From: Pedobacter sp. FW305-3-2-15-E-R2A2
Lineage (GTDB): Bacteria; Bacteroidota; Bacteroidia; Sphingobacteriales; Sphingobacteriaceae
NCBI RefSeq assembly: GCF_038446955.1
Contig: NZ_CP151803.1
Location: forward strand, 5,704,001-5,768,000
Direction of reading: 5' to 3'
DNA: 64,000 nt
The notes under the pieces were generated by a model. That model made no database searches. It had not been told where the DNA came from and was given only the letters and a program-made list of their open reading frames with translations. Below, one piece after another: positions 6,765 through 16,685 of the stretch. The stretch's first letter is position 1. Each line of letters begins with the position of its first letter. A program made the translations under genes and the position numbers.

Positions 6765-8033
6765 ATGAAAAGACAATTAATTCTGACTAGCATTCTTTTA
6801 CTTGGACTTGGTATGTCGGGTAGCGCTCAGGACAGCCTGAAACTCAATCTGCCTGAAGCAGAGAAAATGTTTATAGCAGGAAACTATGAGCTGATCGCAC
6901 AGCAATACCAGACGGAGCAGGCAAAAGCGGATGTCATTACCGCCAAACTTTTTGACAACCCTGAAATCAGCTTTGAAAATCAGCTGTACAATCCGGTCAC
7001 CAAAAAATTCTTCCAGAATTCTTTACCCTCCGGACAATATAACGTACAGATTTCCCAGCTCATTAAACTGGCCGGAAAACGCAATAAAAATATCCAGCTC
7101 GCCAATACAGGAATCAAATTAAGCGAATATGCTTATTTCGACCTCATGCGCAGTCTGCGTTTTCAGTTGAGAAGCAATTTTTATAAAGCTTATTATGCGC
7201 AGCAATCCGCTATTGTTTACCAGCAACAAATCAAATCACTGGAACAACTGCTGGCGGCTTCCGAACAACAACTCAAAATGGGTAATGTTGCCTTAAAGGA
7301 CATCATCAGGATAAAATCACTCGTCTATAATCTGAAAGGAGAATATACGACCCTGCTCAATGAAATTGAAGACACAGAGACGACCTTGAAGCTAATGACC
7401 AATATCAAGGCCAACACGCCTTTGTCTTTAACCGCTCCTGCGGAGGAAGAACAAGATTATTCCCTGCAAAAACAACCTTACCTGCAGCTTCTGGAAACGG
7501 CAAGAGCCAACCGCGCGGATCTTCAGCTGGCAAAAACCAGTATCACACAGGCAGAGCACAACCTGAGCCTTCAAAAAGCAATGGCAGTTCCCGATGTGGA
7601 AGTTTCCCTGACTTACGACCTGCAAGGGAGCGCACCAAATCATTATACCGGCTTAGGCATCAAAGTTCCGCTTCCTCTATTTAACAGAAATCAGGGCGAA
7701 ATCAAAAAGGCAAAGATTGCGATTACCGCAGGAAATGTAAGCCTGAAACAACAGGAAGCGACCCTGGAAAATGAAGTCTATAACAGCTATAAATCAGCCC
7801 TCAGAACCGAAGCCCTCTACCAGGGCATGGACCGGAATTTTGGTCAGGACTTTACAAAACTCATTACGGAGGTCAACAAAAACTTCCGAAGCAGGAACAT
7901 CAGCCTGGTAGAATTTATCGATTTCTATGATTCTTATAAAGAAAGCACGCTACAGCTGAATCAACTGAAATACGAGCGGATGAATGCCAAAGAAGAAATC
8001 AATTACGTCACCGGTGCTAACATATTTAAATAA
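6765..8033 (+). CDS. czcC: TolC-family outer-membrane factor (CzcC-like)
   Basis: About 422 residues from the ATG at 6765. Residues 1-21 (MKRQLILTSI...SGSAQ) are a signal peptide. The body has the two-fold repeat of the outer-membrane efflux protein family: long alpha-helical, Gln/Lys/Glu-rich segments and a 'VPDVEVSLTYD...GLGIKVPLPLFNRNQGEIKKAK' stretch typical of the second repeat. It would form the outer-membrane exit duct for the RND pump. It is first in a three-gene operon with 5 bases to the adaptor gene. Confidence 0.88.
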   Translation: MKRQLILTSILLLGLGMSGSAQDSLKLNLPEAEKMFIAGNYELIAQQYQTEQAKADVITAKLFDNPEISFENQLYNPVTKKFFQNSLPSGQYNVQISQLIKLAGKRNKNIQLANTGIKLSEYAYFDLMRSLRFQLRSNFYKAYYAQQSAIVYQQQIKSLEQLLAASEQQLKMGNVALKDIIRIKSLVYNLKGEYTTLLNEIEDTETTLKLMTNIKANTPLSLTAPAEEEQDYSLQKQPYLQLLETARANRADLQLAKTSITQAEHNLSLQKAMAVPDVEVSLTYDLQGSAPNHYTGLGIKVPLPLFNRNQGEIKKAKIAITAGNVSLKQQEATLENEVYNSYKSALRTEALYQGMDRNFGQDFTKLITEVNKNFRSRNISLVEFIDFYDSYKESTLQLNQLKYERMNAKEEINYVTGANIFK

Positions 8034-8038
8034 GTAAC

Positions 8039-9133
8039 ATGCAAATCCTCATAAAAAATATCAGCAAATTTTCCCTGATCGGACTGGTTATTCTGGGCCA
8101 AAGCTGCACCAGTTCCAAGGAAGCTCCCGTAGTGGAGAAATTTGCCGTTACCGATTCATTAATCAACAGGCTCCTGATCGACACGGTACAACAGGCCAAT
8201 AACAGAACAGACCTGAGCTTCTCGGCAAAAATCACTGCCGATGAAGAACGTAAAGCAGAGATCTTTCCCATGGTAAGTGGTACCGTTCGGAATGTACCGG
8301 TAAAACTGGGCGATAAAGTAAGCGCCGGACAGGTCCTCGCCACAATGGGCAGTACCGAAATGGCCGGATTTGACAAGGAGGTAATCAGCGCTGCTGCAGA
8401 ACTCAGGAATGCAGAAAGAAACGTCAAACAAATCCAGGAATTGTATAAAAGTGGCCTCTCTTCGGGCAGAGAACTGGAAGAAGCAAAGAACGATGTGTTG
8501 ATCAAACAAGCAGAAGATAAACGCGCCAGGGCGACCTTAAAACTGAATGGCGGAAACAACAATGGCAATTATGCCATCAAATCCCCATTAACAGGTTTTA
8601 TCATTGAAAAAAATGTGACCTCCAATATGCAATTGCGTCCGGACAACAACAAAAACCTCTTTACTGTTGCAGACCTTTCTTCGGTCTGGGCCATGATCAA
8701 CATTTACGAATCAGACATTTCCAGAATAAAAGAAGGTGATGAAGTGAGCATCTCTATCCTCTCCTACCCTGAAAAAGTTTTCAAAGGAAAGATTGATAAA
8801 GTGTACAATATGATCGACAATGAGAGTAAAGTGATGAATGCAAGAGTAAGCATTGCCAACCCGGGTTACCTGTTAAAACCAGGAATGATGGCCACCGTCC
8901 TGATCTCTGCAAAATCCGGCATAGACCTTCCTGTAGTGAATTCCAGAGGCATCATCTTCGATGAAAACAAAAGTTATGTGCTGGTGGTAGATGCCGCAAA
9001 AAAAGTGCGCATCCAGGAAGTAGAAATTGGCCGTAAAACGGTAGAAAAGGCCTATATCAGTAAAGGGCTAAAAGCCGGCGACCGCATTGTGGCATCCAAA
9101 CAGGTATTCTTATACGAGAGCCTTAAAAATTAA
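8039..9133 (+). CDS. czcB: RND periplasmic adaptor lipoprotein (CzcB-like)
   Basis: 364 residues. The N-terminus ends in a lipobox (LGQSC, Cys23), so the protein is lipid-anchored in the inner membrane. Next come the barrel-sandwich hybrid ('GTVRNVPVKLGDKVSAGQVLATMGS'), an alpha-hairpin (about 115-170), the returning half-lipoyl segment ('YAIKSPLTGFI'), a beta-barrel and a C-terminal membrane-proximal domain. It links the TolC-like duct to the RND pump. It does not show the extra N-terminal His-rich metal-binding extension of some CzcB proteins. Confidence 0.88.
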   Translation: MQILIKNISKFSLIGLVILGQSCTSSKEAPVVEKFAVTDSLINRLLIDTVQQANNRTDLSFSAKITADEERKAEIFPMVSGTVRNVPVKLGDKVSAGQVLATMGSTEMAGFDKEVISAAAELRNAERNVKQIQELYKSGLSSGRELEEAKNDVLIKQAEDKRARATLKLNGGNNNGNYAIKSPLTGFIIEKNVTSNMQLRPDNNKNLFTVADLSSVWAMINIYESDISRIKEGDEVSISILSYPEKVFKGKIDKVYNMIDNESKVMNARVSIANPGYLLKPGMMATVLISAKSGIDLPVVNSRGIIFDENKSYVLVVDAAKKVRIQEVEIGRKTVEKAYISKGLKAGDRIVASKQVFLYESLKN

Positions 9134-9160
9134 CCTGTTCATCTTCAAAAAACAGCTGTA

Positions 9161-12100
9161 ATGAATAAATTCATTAAGACCGTCATCGGCTTTTCGTTAA
9201 AAAATAAATACTTCATCTTCTTTGCCACTTTTATTTTAATTCTGGCGGGCTACCTCAGTTTTAAACATACCACCATTGAGGCTTTCCCTGATGTAACGAA
9301 TACCAATATTACCATTATCACCCAATGGCCGGGCCGAAGTGCCGAAGAGGTAGAAAAGTTTGTGAGCAGGCCTTTGGAAATTGCCATGAACCCAACTGAG
9401 AAAAGAACCAGTATCCGTTCTTCTTCCTTATTCGGGTTATCTATCGTAAAAATCACTTTTGAGGACGATGTAGACTATGCAGCTGCAAGGGTCCAGGTGA
9501 ACAACCATATTGCTGAAGCAGATTTGCCTGAGGGCCTAAAGCCGGAGGTACAGCCACCCTATGGGCCCACAGGAGAGATCTTCAGGTATACATTGAGCAG
9601 TGACAAGAAATCGGTGAGGGAGTTAAAAACCCTGCAGGACTGGGTGATCCAACGGGAGCTGTTGTCGGTGCCCGGCATTGCCGATGTGGTAAGCTTTGGC
9701 GGTGAGGTAAAGACCTACCAGATTACCGTAGACCCACAGAAAGCCATACAATATGGCGTAAGTGCTACGGAATTATTTGAAGCCGTCTCCAAAAGCAATA
9801 TCAATGTTGGCGGGGATGTGATCGTGCAAAGCGGACAGGCCTATGTGGTTCGTGGAATCGGAATCCTGAACAATATTGATGAAATCAGAAATGTGGTAGT
9901 GGATAACTTTAACGGGACTCCGGTATACGTTAAAACCATTGCAGATGTCGCAGAGTCGGCCCTACCGAGGTTAGGACAGGTAGGCCGCGATCACGATCCC
10001 GACGTGGTGGAAGGGATCGTGGTCATGCGCAAAGGAGAAAATCCAAGCGAGGTGATCAGCAAACTCAAGGAAAAGATCAAAGACGTAAATGAGAACATTT
10101 TACCCGCAGATGTAAAGATCAATCCTTTTTACGACCGGGAGGACCTGGTCAACTATGCCACACACACCGTGATGGGCAATATGATGGAAGGGATTATTTT
10201 CGTGACCCTGATTGTATTCCTGTTTATGGCCGATTGGCGTACGACATTAATTGTATCCATCATTATTCCACTGGCACTGCTTTTTGCATTCATCTGCCTA
10301 AAACTAAAGGGCATGTCGGCCAACCTCCTTTCCATGGGAGCGATTGACTTTGGAATTATTATCGATGGGGCGGTGGTCATGGTCGAGGGCATATTTGTGG
10401 CTCTTGACCATAAAGCCAAAAAGACAGGCATGGAGAAATTCAACAGGTTAAGCAAACTCGGACTGATCAAAAAAGCCTGTTTAGAAAACGGAAAGGGAAT
10501 CTTCTTCGCCAAGCTGATCATCATCACCGGACTGCTGCCCATCTTTACCTTTGAAAAGGTAGAAGGAAAAATGTTCTCTCCCCTGGCCTGGACGCTAAGC
10601 TTCGCGCTATTGGGTGCCCTGCTCCTCACCTTTACCCTCGTTCCGGCAATGGCCAGTGTCTTGCTGCGGAAAAATGTGAAAGAGAAACACAACATCTTTC
10701 TGGAATTCCTGACCAAACATGTGATCCGCTTCTTTGATGTTTGTTTTAAATTCAGAAAACTGGCATTCGGAGTATCTATAGTGGTTTTGGTACTGGGCTT
10801 GTTCAGCTTTAAGTTCCTGGGAACCGAGTTCCTCCCTACCCTGGATGAGGGCTCGATCTATGTGCGGGCAACCGGTCCATTGAGCATCTCGCTGGATGAA
10901 ACAAAAAAACTGTCCAACGACATCAGAAAGATCTTTTTAAGTTTTGAAGAAGTAAAACAGGTGATGTCGCAGACCGGAAGACCGAATGATGGAACCGATG
11001 CAACCGGCTTTTACAATATGGAATTTCATGTAGACATTTATCCGAAAAAGGAATGGAAACGAAAGGAAACCAAAGAGCAGCTGATTGAGCGCATGCAGGA
11101 AAAATTGAAGACTTTCCCAGGCATCAGCCTGAATTTCTCGCAACCCATCTCCGACAATGTGGAAGAAGCAGTTTCCGGAGTTAAGGGCTCCATTGTAGTC
11201 AAGCTCTTTGGTAACGACTTCAAATTCATAGAGAAAGAAGAAGAAAAGATAGAGAAGATTCTGAAAACGGTAGAGGGTATCGAAGATTTAGGAATTCTAA
11301 GGAATCTGGGGCAACCGGAACTACAGATCAATCTGGATCAAAAGAAAATGGCTTTATATGGAGTGAGTACTGCCGATGCAAATGCGGTAATTGAAATGGC
11401 CATTGGAGGTAAGGCCGCTACCCAGATTTATGAAGGGGAAAGGAAGTTCGACCTGATCATCCGCTATCCGGAAGATTTCAGAAAAGATGAAAGTTCAATT
11501 GCCAAACTGAGGATCCCAACCCTCGCCGGTGCGAAGGTTCCATTGGGAGAAATTGCCAGCATCAGAAAGATTACCGGACCGAGCATGATCTACCGTGATA
11601 AACACCAGAGATATGGCGCCATTAAATTCTCCATCAGAGGAAGAGATATGGGCAGTGTAATTGCGGAGGCCCAGGCTAAGGTAAAAGCAGAGATCAAATT
11701 ACCTAAGGAATATAAAATGGAATGGGCAGGAGATTTTGAAAATCAGCAAAGGGCAACAAGCAGGTTATCACAGGCTGTACCCATTAGCTTACTGCTCATT
11801 TTCTTCATCCTCTTTGTATTGTTTGGAAACATCAAGGATTCCTTACTCGTGCTGAACAATGTGCCTTTTGCAATGGTGGGTGGAATTTTAGCGATCCTGG
11901 CTACAGGAATTAATTTCAACATCTCTGCCGGAATTGGTTTCATTGCCTTATTTGGGATTTGCGTACAAAACGGGGTGATCCTGATCACCAGGTTTAAGAG
12001 CAATATTATCGAGTTGAAACACCGGCCGGACTGGAGTTTTGCCGATGCGATAAAAGATGGGGTAGCGAGTAGAATGCGTCCGGTAATTATGACTGCCCTG

Positions 12101-12295
12101 ATGGCGGCCATTGGACTGATGCCCGCAGCCTTATCTACAGGAATAGGTTCTGAAGCCTCAAAACCTTTAGCTATTGTAGTGATCGGAGGATTGATTACCA
12201 ATACTCTATTCAACCTTTTTGTTTATCCGATTGTCTTTTACTGGGCCTATCAGAAAAAGGTAAATCATTTACAATCGGTGATTCCAGAGGCGTAA
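9161..12295 (+). CDS. czcA: HME-type RND heavy-metal efflux pump (CzcA/CusA family)
   Basis: 1044 residues, the full RND length. Twelve membrane segments in two groups of one plus five are visible, with large periplasmic loops between TM1-TM2 and TM7-TM8. The TM4 region reads 'DFGIIIDGAVVMVEG' (about 396-410). This is the DFG...DGAVV signature of CzcA/CnrA-like pumps for divalent cations rather than the CusA monovalent type, so Zn, Co, Cd or Ni are the likely substrates. It is the last gene of the operon and is followed by a strong terminator. Proton-driven export with the adaptor and TolC-like partners is established for the family; the exact metal is inferred. Confidence 0.92.
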   Translation: MNKFIKTVIGFSLKNKYFIFFATFILILAGYLSFKHTTIEAFPDVTNTNITIITQWPGRSAEEVEKFVSRPLEIAMNPTEKRTSIRSSSLFGLSIVKITFEDDVDYAAARVQVNNHIAEADLPEGLKPEVQPPYGPTGEIFRYTLSSDKKSVRELKTLQDWVIQRELLSVPGIADVVSFGGEVKTYQITVDPQKAIQYGVSATELFEAVSKSNINVGGDVIVQSGQAYVVRGIGILNNIDEIRNVVVDNFNGTPVYVKTIADVAESALPRLGQVGRDHDPDVVEGIVVMRKGENPSEVISKLKEKIKDVNENILPADVKINPFYDREDLVNYATHTVMGNMMEGIIFVTLIVFLFMADWRTTLIVSIIIPLALLFAFICLKLKGMSANLLSMGAIDFGIIIDGAVVMVEGIFVALDHKAKKTGMEKFNRLSKLGLIKKACLENGKGIFFAKLIIITGLLPIFTFEKVEGKMFSPLAWTLSFALLGALLLTFTLVPAMASVLLRKNVKEKHNIFLEFLTKHVIRFFDVCFKFRKLAFGVSIVVLVLGLFSFKFLGTEFLPTLDEGSIYVRATGPLSISLDETKKLSNDIRKIFLSFEEVKQVMSQTGRPNDGTDATGFYNMEFHVDIYPKKEWKRKETKEQLIERMQEKLKTFPGISLNFSQPISDNVEEAVSGVKGSIVVKLFGNDFKFIEKEEEKIEKILKTVEGIEDLGILRNLGQPELQINLDQKKMALYGVSTADANAVIEMAIGGKAATQIYEGERKFDLIIRYPEDFRKDESSIAKLRIPTLAGAKVPLGEIASIRKITGPSMIYRDKHQRYGAIKFSIRGRDMGSVIAEAQAKVKAEIKLPKEYKMEWAGDFENQQRATSRLSQAVPISLLLIFFILFVLFGNIKDSLLVLNNVPFAMVGGILAILATGINFNISAGIGFIALFGICVQNGVILITRFKSNIIELKHRPDWSFADAIKDGVASRMRPVIMTALMAAIGLMPAALSTGIGSEASKPLAIVVIGGLITNTLFNLFVYPIVFYWAYQKKVNHLQSVIPEA

Positions 12296-12305
12296 AGATT
12301 TATTG

Positions 12306-12343
12306 ATACATAGATATATCAACACATTGATATATCTATGTAT
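12306..12343. terminator. bidirectional terminator between efflux operon and fucosidase
   Basis: A perfect 17-bp inverted repeat (12306-12322 and 12327-12343) with the loop CACA, located exactly between two convergent genes. It is AT-rich (ATACATAGATATATCAA arm) and lacks a long T run, but the pairing is complete. Confidence 0.75.
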
Positions 12344-12355
12344 TTATTTCGATGT

Positions 12356-13777
12356 CTATAAGTCCGGCGCCTTATACACCGCTATTTCCGACAGCACCGG
12401 ACCTGCATTTGCCTCCAGTATATTGATTCTGATCTTAGTCGTCTTTATCGTGGCGAAAGAAAGAATCCTTTTATGACCTATCGTAGTTTGCTGTAATAAA
12501 GGTTTGAATGCTTTTCCATCCAGGTATTCCACGGAGAAGGATTTGATGCGTTGTCCCAGGGCAATATATTCCTGAAGAACGATGCGGTTCAATTCCGTTG
12601 CTTTTCCGAGGTCTATGGTTAAAGCAGCTGTTTTTACCTGATCGGATGTTGCCCAGTAAGTGCTGGTCTTTCCATCTGTCAGATTTTGCGCAAGGAACTG
12701 TTTCCCTGTTCTTGTATGACTGGCCAGAACTTTCTTCCCTTTGGCAAGGTTCGTTTTAAAACTCGCATCAATGGCTTTCTTAAATTCCATTAACCGTGTG
12801 GAATCGGTTGGATGAATTAATCCATCACGGTCTACCGGAACGTTCAGCAACAGGTTGCTGTTGCGACCCACTGAACTCTCATAAATAGACATCAGCTCTT
12901 CCAGGGTTTTCACTTTATTATCTGTTGAAGCACTATAAAACCATCCTGGTCTGATCGAGACATCTACCTCCGCAGGGATCCAGTATTTACCATTTTCATT
13001 TCCGGTATTTAACACTGCTGATGCCGGGGCCGCTGCTCCTACACCAAAGCCATCTGTATTAAGAGTTGCCCAATTGGTTTCTCCGGCAACACCTCTTTCA
13101 TTTCCCATCCAGCGGACATCAGGACCTATATCGCTAAAAATTACCGCTTGTGGATTATGGGTACGGACCACACTGTTAAACAGTTTAAAGTCATAGGCCT
13201 GATCTTTCTCATTCGCACCTTTAGCGCCATCAAACCATTGTTCAAAGACTGGTCCGTATTGCGTATGCACTTCTTTGAGGGTATTGGCAAAGATCTGATT
13301 GTATTCAGAAGTACCGTATTTAGGATGGTTGCGGTCCCATGGCGATAAGTATACTCCAAACTTCAGTCCATATTCTTTACAAGCTGCAGAAAGCTCTTTC
13401 AGCACATCTCCTTTTCCATCTTTCCAGGCACTTTCCCTTACGGTATGCGTGCTGTATTTACTTGGAAAAAGGCAAAAACCATCATGGTGTTTCGCCGTAA
13501 TGATAATGGCTTTCATCCCTGCTGCTTTTGCCGTCCTTGCCCACTGACGGGCATCCAGTTTTTTAGGGTTAAAGATTTTAGGGTCTTCATCTCCATGTCC
13601 CCATTCTTTATCGGTAAAAGTATTGGGTCCGAAATGGATGAACATGTAATATTCCATGTCTTGCCAGGCCAGCTGGTTTTTATTTGGGATTGCACCAAAT
13701 GGCGCAGGTGCCTTTTGTGCAAACCCGCCCGTGGTTAGCAAAAAGGAAAATAATAAAGGCATTGATAACTTCTTCAT
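12356..13777 (-). CDS. secreted alpha-L-fucosidase (GH29) with C-terminal discoidin-like domain
   Basis: 473 residues. Signal peptide at 1-20 (ends 'GGFAQ'). The GH29 barrel covers about 30-335: 'WQDMEYYMFIHFGPNTF', 'AIIITAKHHDGFCLFPSKYST', and the nucleophile Asp183 in 'EQWFDGAKG'. Residues about 345-470 resemble an F5/8 type C (discoidin) carbohydrate-binding domain ('ASHTRTGKQFLAQNLTDGKTSTYWAT'). It releases fucose from glycans in the periplasm or outside the cell. It is not part of a SusC/SusD locus here. The general acid residue was not assigned. Confidence 0.9.
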   Translation of the reverse strand: MKKLSMPLLFSFLLTTGGFAQKAPAPFGAIPNKNQLAWQDMEYYMFIHFGPNTFTDKEWGHGDEDPKIFNPKKLDARQWARTAKAAGMKAIIITAKHHDGFCLFPSKYSTHTVRESAWKDGKGDVLKELSAACKEYGLKFGVYLSPWDRNHPKYGTSEYNQIFANTLKEVHTQYGPVFEQWFDGAKGANEKDQAYDFKLFNSVVRTHNPQAVIFSDIGPDVRWMGNERGVAGETNWATLNTDGFGVGAAAPASAVLNTGNENGKYWIPAEVDVSIRPGWFYSASTDNKVKTLEELMSIYESSVGRNSNLLLNVPVDRDGLIHPTDSTRLMEFKKAIDASFKTNLAKGKKVLASHTRTGKQFLAQNLTDGKTSTYWATSDQVKTAALTIDLGKATELNRIVLQEYIALGQRIKSFSVEYLDGKAFKPLLQQTTIGHKRILSFATIKTTKIRINILEANAGPVLSEIAVYKAPDL

Positions 13778-13950
13778 ACAATAAAGGTTCGTTTGTGGTT
13801 AGCATTGGAGTTTTAAAATTGCAACATATTAGCCGTCGGAAATTCATTTCTTTTGTCATTAAATTAAATGATTTTGGCCTGCCGCTGATATAAACACAAA
13901 CACAATGCGACTTTGTTTGTTGTTATATCTGCAAACTAAACCAGCCAAAG

Positions 13951-14196
13951 ATGAAAAATTCATATCCTGAAGAATTTGAGATACTCGTCACCTTAGATGG
14001 GACAGATACACAGATTACGGTAAAACCCGATGAAACCAGCGATGGCGCTCCGTACTTTATCTGCGACCTGTCGGGCAATACCATCACTCAATTGAGAGAA
14101 GAAACCGATGGCAGCTGGGAGCAGCTCTGGGGGAAACTGGACCATCAAGCCGTCACACTAATCGGAAAGGCAATTAAACACAAACTAACGATATGA
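13951..14196 (+). CDS. small acidic protein of unknown function
   Basis: 81 residues with no signal peptide and no membrane segment. It is rich in Asp, Glu and Thr and predicted mostly beta ('FEILVTLDGTDTQITVKPDE'), ending in a short basic tail. I do not recognise the family. Its TGA stop overlaps the ATG of the SRPBCC gene (ATGA), so the two are translated together and probably act in the same process. Confidence 0.65.
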   Translation: MKNSYPEEFEILVTLDGTDTQITVKPDETSDGAPYFICDLSGNTITQLREETDGSWEQLWGKLDHQAVTLIGKAIKHKLTI

Positions 14197-14882
14197 ACAC
14201 ACACCTGAAACTACGGTCTGGAAGGTTCTCTATTGAGAAGCACCAGTATGAAAACATAGGATGGTCGGAGCGGATGGTCTCTATGTTTCTGAGTGGCGCA
14301 TTAATTAGCTGGGGATTAAGAAGACCATCCAAGGCTAAGTTTTTATATGGTGCTTACATGGCCTACCGTGCAGCAACAGGGAGGTGTCTGCTGTATGAAC
14401 AGCTGGGCATCGATGCCAAAAGACCCCGTGCCGTAAATATCAGGGGTGAATTTGAGATTGAAAAACCTGCTTCAGAAGTTTATACCTATTGGCGAAACCT
14501 GAACAACCTTCCGGGGAGCATCAGGCATCTGTTGGATGTCAAGGTGATTGATGAAAACCTATCCCATTGGAAATCCAATGTAATGGGAAGTTTATTCTCA
14601 ATTGACTGGGATGCAGAAATCGTAAAGGATGAACCCGGCCATTTTATCGGCTGGCAATCCGCTGCAGGGGCTTTGATCCATCATGTAGGCAAAGTAGAAT
14701 TTACCCCCGGATCAGACGGGCAGAGTACCGTTTTAAAAGTAACGCTATCTTATCGTCCTCCCGCAGGTGGTGTAGGTATTGGGCTGGCTAAACTCATGAA
14801 TCCCTATCTGGAAGGGTTATTAAAAAAAGAAATAAAAAGCTTCAAACATACCATTGAAAACAGAACGCCTGTATACACCTAA
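14193..14882 (+). CDS. SRPBCC-domain membrane-associated protein
   Basis: 229 residues. An N-terminal region of about 80 residues has a short hydrophobic stretch ('ERMVSMFLSGALISWGLRRPS...KFLYGAYMAYRAATGRC') like DUF2892/YgaP-type membrane hairpins. An SRPBCC (polyketide cyclase/Coq10-like) domain starts at about residue 82 ('VNIRGEFEIEKPASEVYTYWRNLNNLPGSIRHL'). Such proteins bind hydrophobic ligands; the ligand is unknown. It overlaps the preceding small gene by 4 bases and converges with the LytTR regulator gene. Confidence 0.75.
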   Translation: MNTHLKLRSGRFSIEKHQYENIGWSERMVSMFLSGALISWGLRRPSKAKFLYGAYMAYRAATGRCLLYEQLGIDAKRPRAVNIRGEFEIEKPASEVYTYWRNLNNLPGSIRHLLDVKVIDENLSHWKSNVMGSLFSIDWDAEIVKDEPGHFIGWQSAAGALIHHVGKVEFTPGSDGQSTVLKVTLSYRPPAGGVGIGLAKLMNPYLEGLLKKEIKSFKHTIENRTPVYT

Positions 14883-14888
14883 AAACAG

Positions 14889-15623
14889 CTATTTTGTTTC
14901 GCGGATCACCTTAAAAAATTCGTCCCTATAGGTTTCTCCTACCGGGATGATATTCTCTTTAATAAAGATGGAATTGCCATCTATCATCCGGATTTTATCT
15001 ATGGCGACGATATAAGATTTATGAACGCGGTAGAACCTGATTTTAGGCAGGTAGAGCTCCATTTCTCTTAAAGTTAAATAAGTGATGATGCGCTCTTCTG
15101 CCGTAAAAATGGAGATATAGTTCTTCAGTCCTTCGATATAAAGGATATCATCATAACTGACTTTGATAAACTTATTCTTGCTTTCTCCTTTGATAAACAT
15201 GTAATCGGTTCCTGCAGTCGGCGTTTGAAGTAAGGCCATATTTTCGCTTTCTATAGCCGGGGCAGGCGGATGAAATAAGAGTTCTGCTTTTTGAACCGCT
15301 TTATAGAAACGTTCAAAGGAAATGGGTTTCAGGAGGTAATCAATCACATTGTGTTCAAATCCCTCCAATGCATATTCAGGATAAGCAGTGGTGAGGATAA
15401 CTTTACATTTATGTCCGCAGATCTTCAGAAATTGAATTCCCGTCAGTTCAGGCATTTGTATATCCAGAAATACCAGGTCCACTTTACCTTCCTGCACCAT
15501 GGTCAAAGCTTCAAATGCGTTGGTCGTTGTTGCGATCAAATCTAAAAATGGCAGTTTACGAATATGTGTGGCTAGTATCTCAGAGGCATAAGCCTCATCA
15601 TCAACGGCAATACAACGAATCAT
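14889..15623 (-). CDS. LytTR-family response regulator
   Basis: 244 residues. The receiver has the acidic pair Asp8-Asp9, the phospho-acceptor Asp54 ('LVFLDIQMPELTG') and Lys in 'LKPISFERF'. The C-terminal LytTR DNA-binding domain covers about 140-240 ('YMFIKGESKNKFIKVSYDDILYIEGLKNYI'-type opening, 'FYRVHKSYIVAIDKI', 'IPVGETYRDEFF'). It is 48 bases downstream of its kinase gene on the same strand. The pair is divergent from the receptor gene at 16886, a plausible target. Confidence 0.9.
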   Translation of the reverse strand: MIRCIAVDDEAYASEILATHIRKLPFLDLIATTTNAFEALTMVQEGKVDLVFLDIQMPELTGIQFLKICGHKCKVILTTAYPEYALEGFEHNVIDYLLKPISFERFYKAVQKAELLFHPPAPAIESENMALLQTPTAGTDYMFIKGESKNKFIKVSYDDILYIEGLKNYISIFTAEERIITYLTLREMELYLPKIRFYRVHKSYIVAIDKIRMIDGNSIFIKENIIPVGETYRDEFFKVIRETK

Positions 15624-15671
15624 CAGTTATTTTTTTTAGTGGTAAAATATTCATTAAATATAGCGCATAAA

Positions 15672-16685
15672 CTATAGTTCAATTCTCAGGTTAACCTGAT
15701 AGGATTTCCCATCATTCTGGACTTCCAGATCATGTTTACCGGGATAAATCAAATACAATCTTCGTTGTACATTGATCAAACCGATCCCACTGGAATGGTC
15801 TTTCTGGTTCTGGTTAATCTTATTGAAAACGCTCACTTTCAGCTCCTGCCGGATTACTTTGATCGTTATGCGGACGGGATGTTCCGGATCGTTCAATACC
15901 CCATGTTTAAAGGCATTTTCTAAAAATGGGATGAGTAACAATGGTGCCATACGCTGCTGATCATTAATGCCCTCCACCTCAAAATTGACGTAGAAAAGCG
16001 GATCAAAACGCATTCTAAACAACTCCACATAACTCTCCAGATAATCGACTTCTTTGAGCAGGCTGACCTTGCCATCGGGACTTTCAGTGAGCGTATAGCG
16101 CATCAGGTCAGAAAGCCTGATCACCGCTGCGGCCAATTTATCCGAAACAGGAAGGGCAAGGGAATAGATATAATTCAGGGTATTGTATAAAAAATGAGGG
16201 TTGATCTGAGATTTAAGGAATGACAATTCTGCTTTTTCAGCTTCAACTCTAAGCTGCTGATTCATTTTCTCATTTTTGAACGCATTTTGAGTACTCCAAA
16301 CCGCTGCCGCAATGACAATATAGGAAGTGCCAAAATACAGGTTATCCCGGATGTAGTATAAGACGGTGGTATTTTGACTGTAATTGCCAAATCCAAAAAA
16401 ATGTCGGTTTAGCACTTCTTCCAACAGATAACGCATGGAAATAAAGACCGCCATGGTGAACACAACCCCGGCTATCAGCTGTGGAATTTTTGATTTACGG
16501 AGATAACAGGGATATACCCAAAGGTAGCAGATGTAAAATTCTACAATATGTAGAAAATTTATGGTCACATCAAAATGCCATACCTCATCACGCCAATTGT
16601 TATTGATGATATCGCCGATGTAATAATAGCCCAACAACAGCGTCCAGCAAAGGATATGTATGAGCACCTGCTTTTTTTTATTCAT
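15672..16685 (-). CDS. LytS/YehU-type sensor histidine kinase
   Basis: 337 residues. Four hydrophobic segments in the first 150 residues form a membrane sensor without a large periplasmic domain. A short coiled linker then leads into the His_kinase domain, with the phospho-acceptor His in 'SQINPHFLYNTLNYI'. The ATP-binding part has 'PLLLIPFLENAFKHG' and 'SSGIGLINVQRRL'. It partners the LytTR regulator just downstream. The signal is unknown; pairs of this kind are very common in Bacteroidota. Confidence 0.9.
   Translation of the reverse strand: MNKKKQVLIHILCWTLLLGYYYIGDIINNNWRDEVWHFDVTINFLHIVEFYICYLWVYPCYLRKSKIPQLIAGVVFTMAVFISMRYLLEEVLNRHFFGFGNYSQNTTVLYYIRDNLYFGTSYIVIAAAVWSTQNAFKNEKMNQQLRVEAEKAELSFLKSQINPHFLYNTLNYIYSLALPVSDKLAAAVIRLSDLMRYTLTESPDGKVSLLKEVDYLESYVELFRMRFDPLFYVNFEVEGINDQQRMAPLLLIPFLENAFKHGVLNDPEHPVRITIKVIRQELKVSVFNKINQNQKDHSSGIGLINVQRRLYLIYPGKHDLEVQNDGKSYQVNLRIEL

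Noticed and set aside
10153..10716. Long antisense open frame (187 codons) inside czcA, and similar ones at 8026-8568, 11743-12213 and 21157-21681
   Set aside because: They lie wholly or almost wholly opposite clear membrane or periplasmic protein genes, have no family resemblance, and are explained by codon bias of the real genes.
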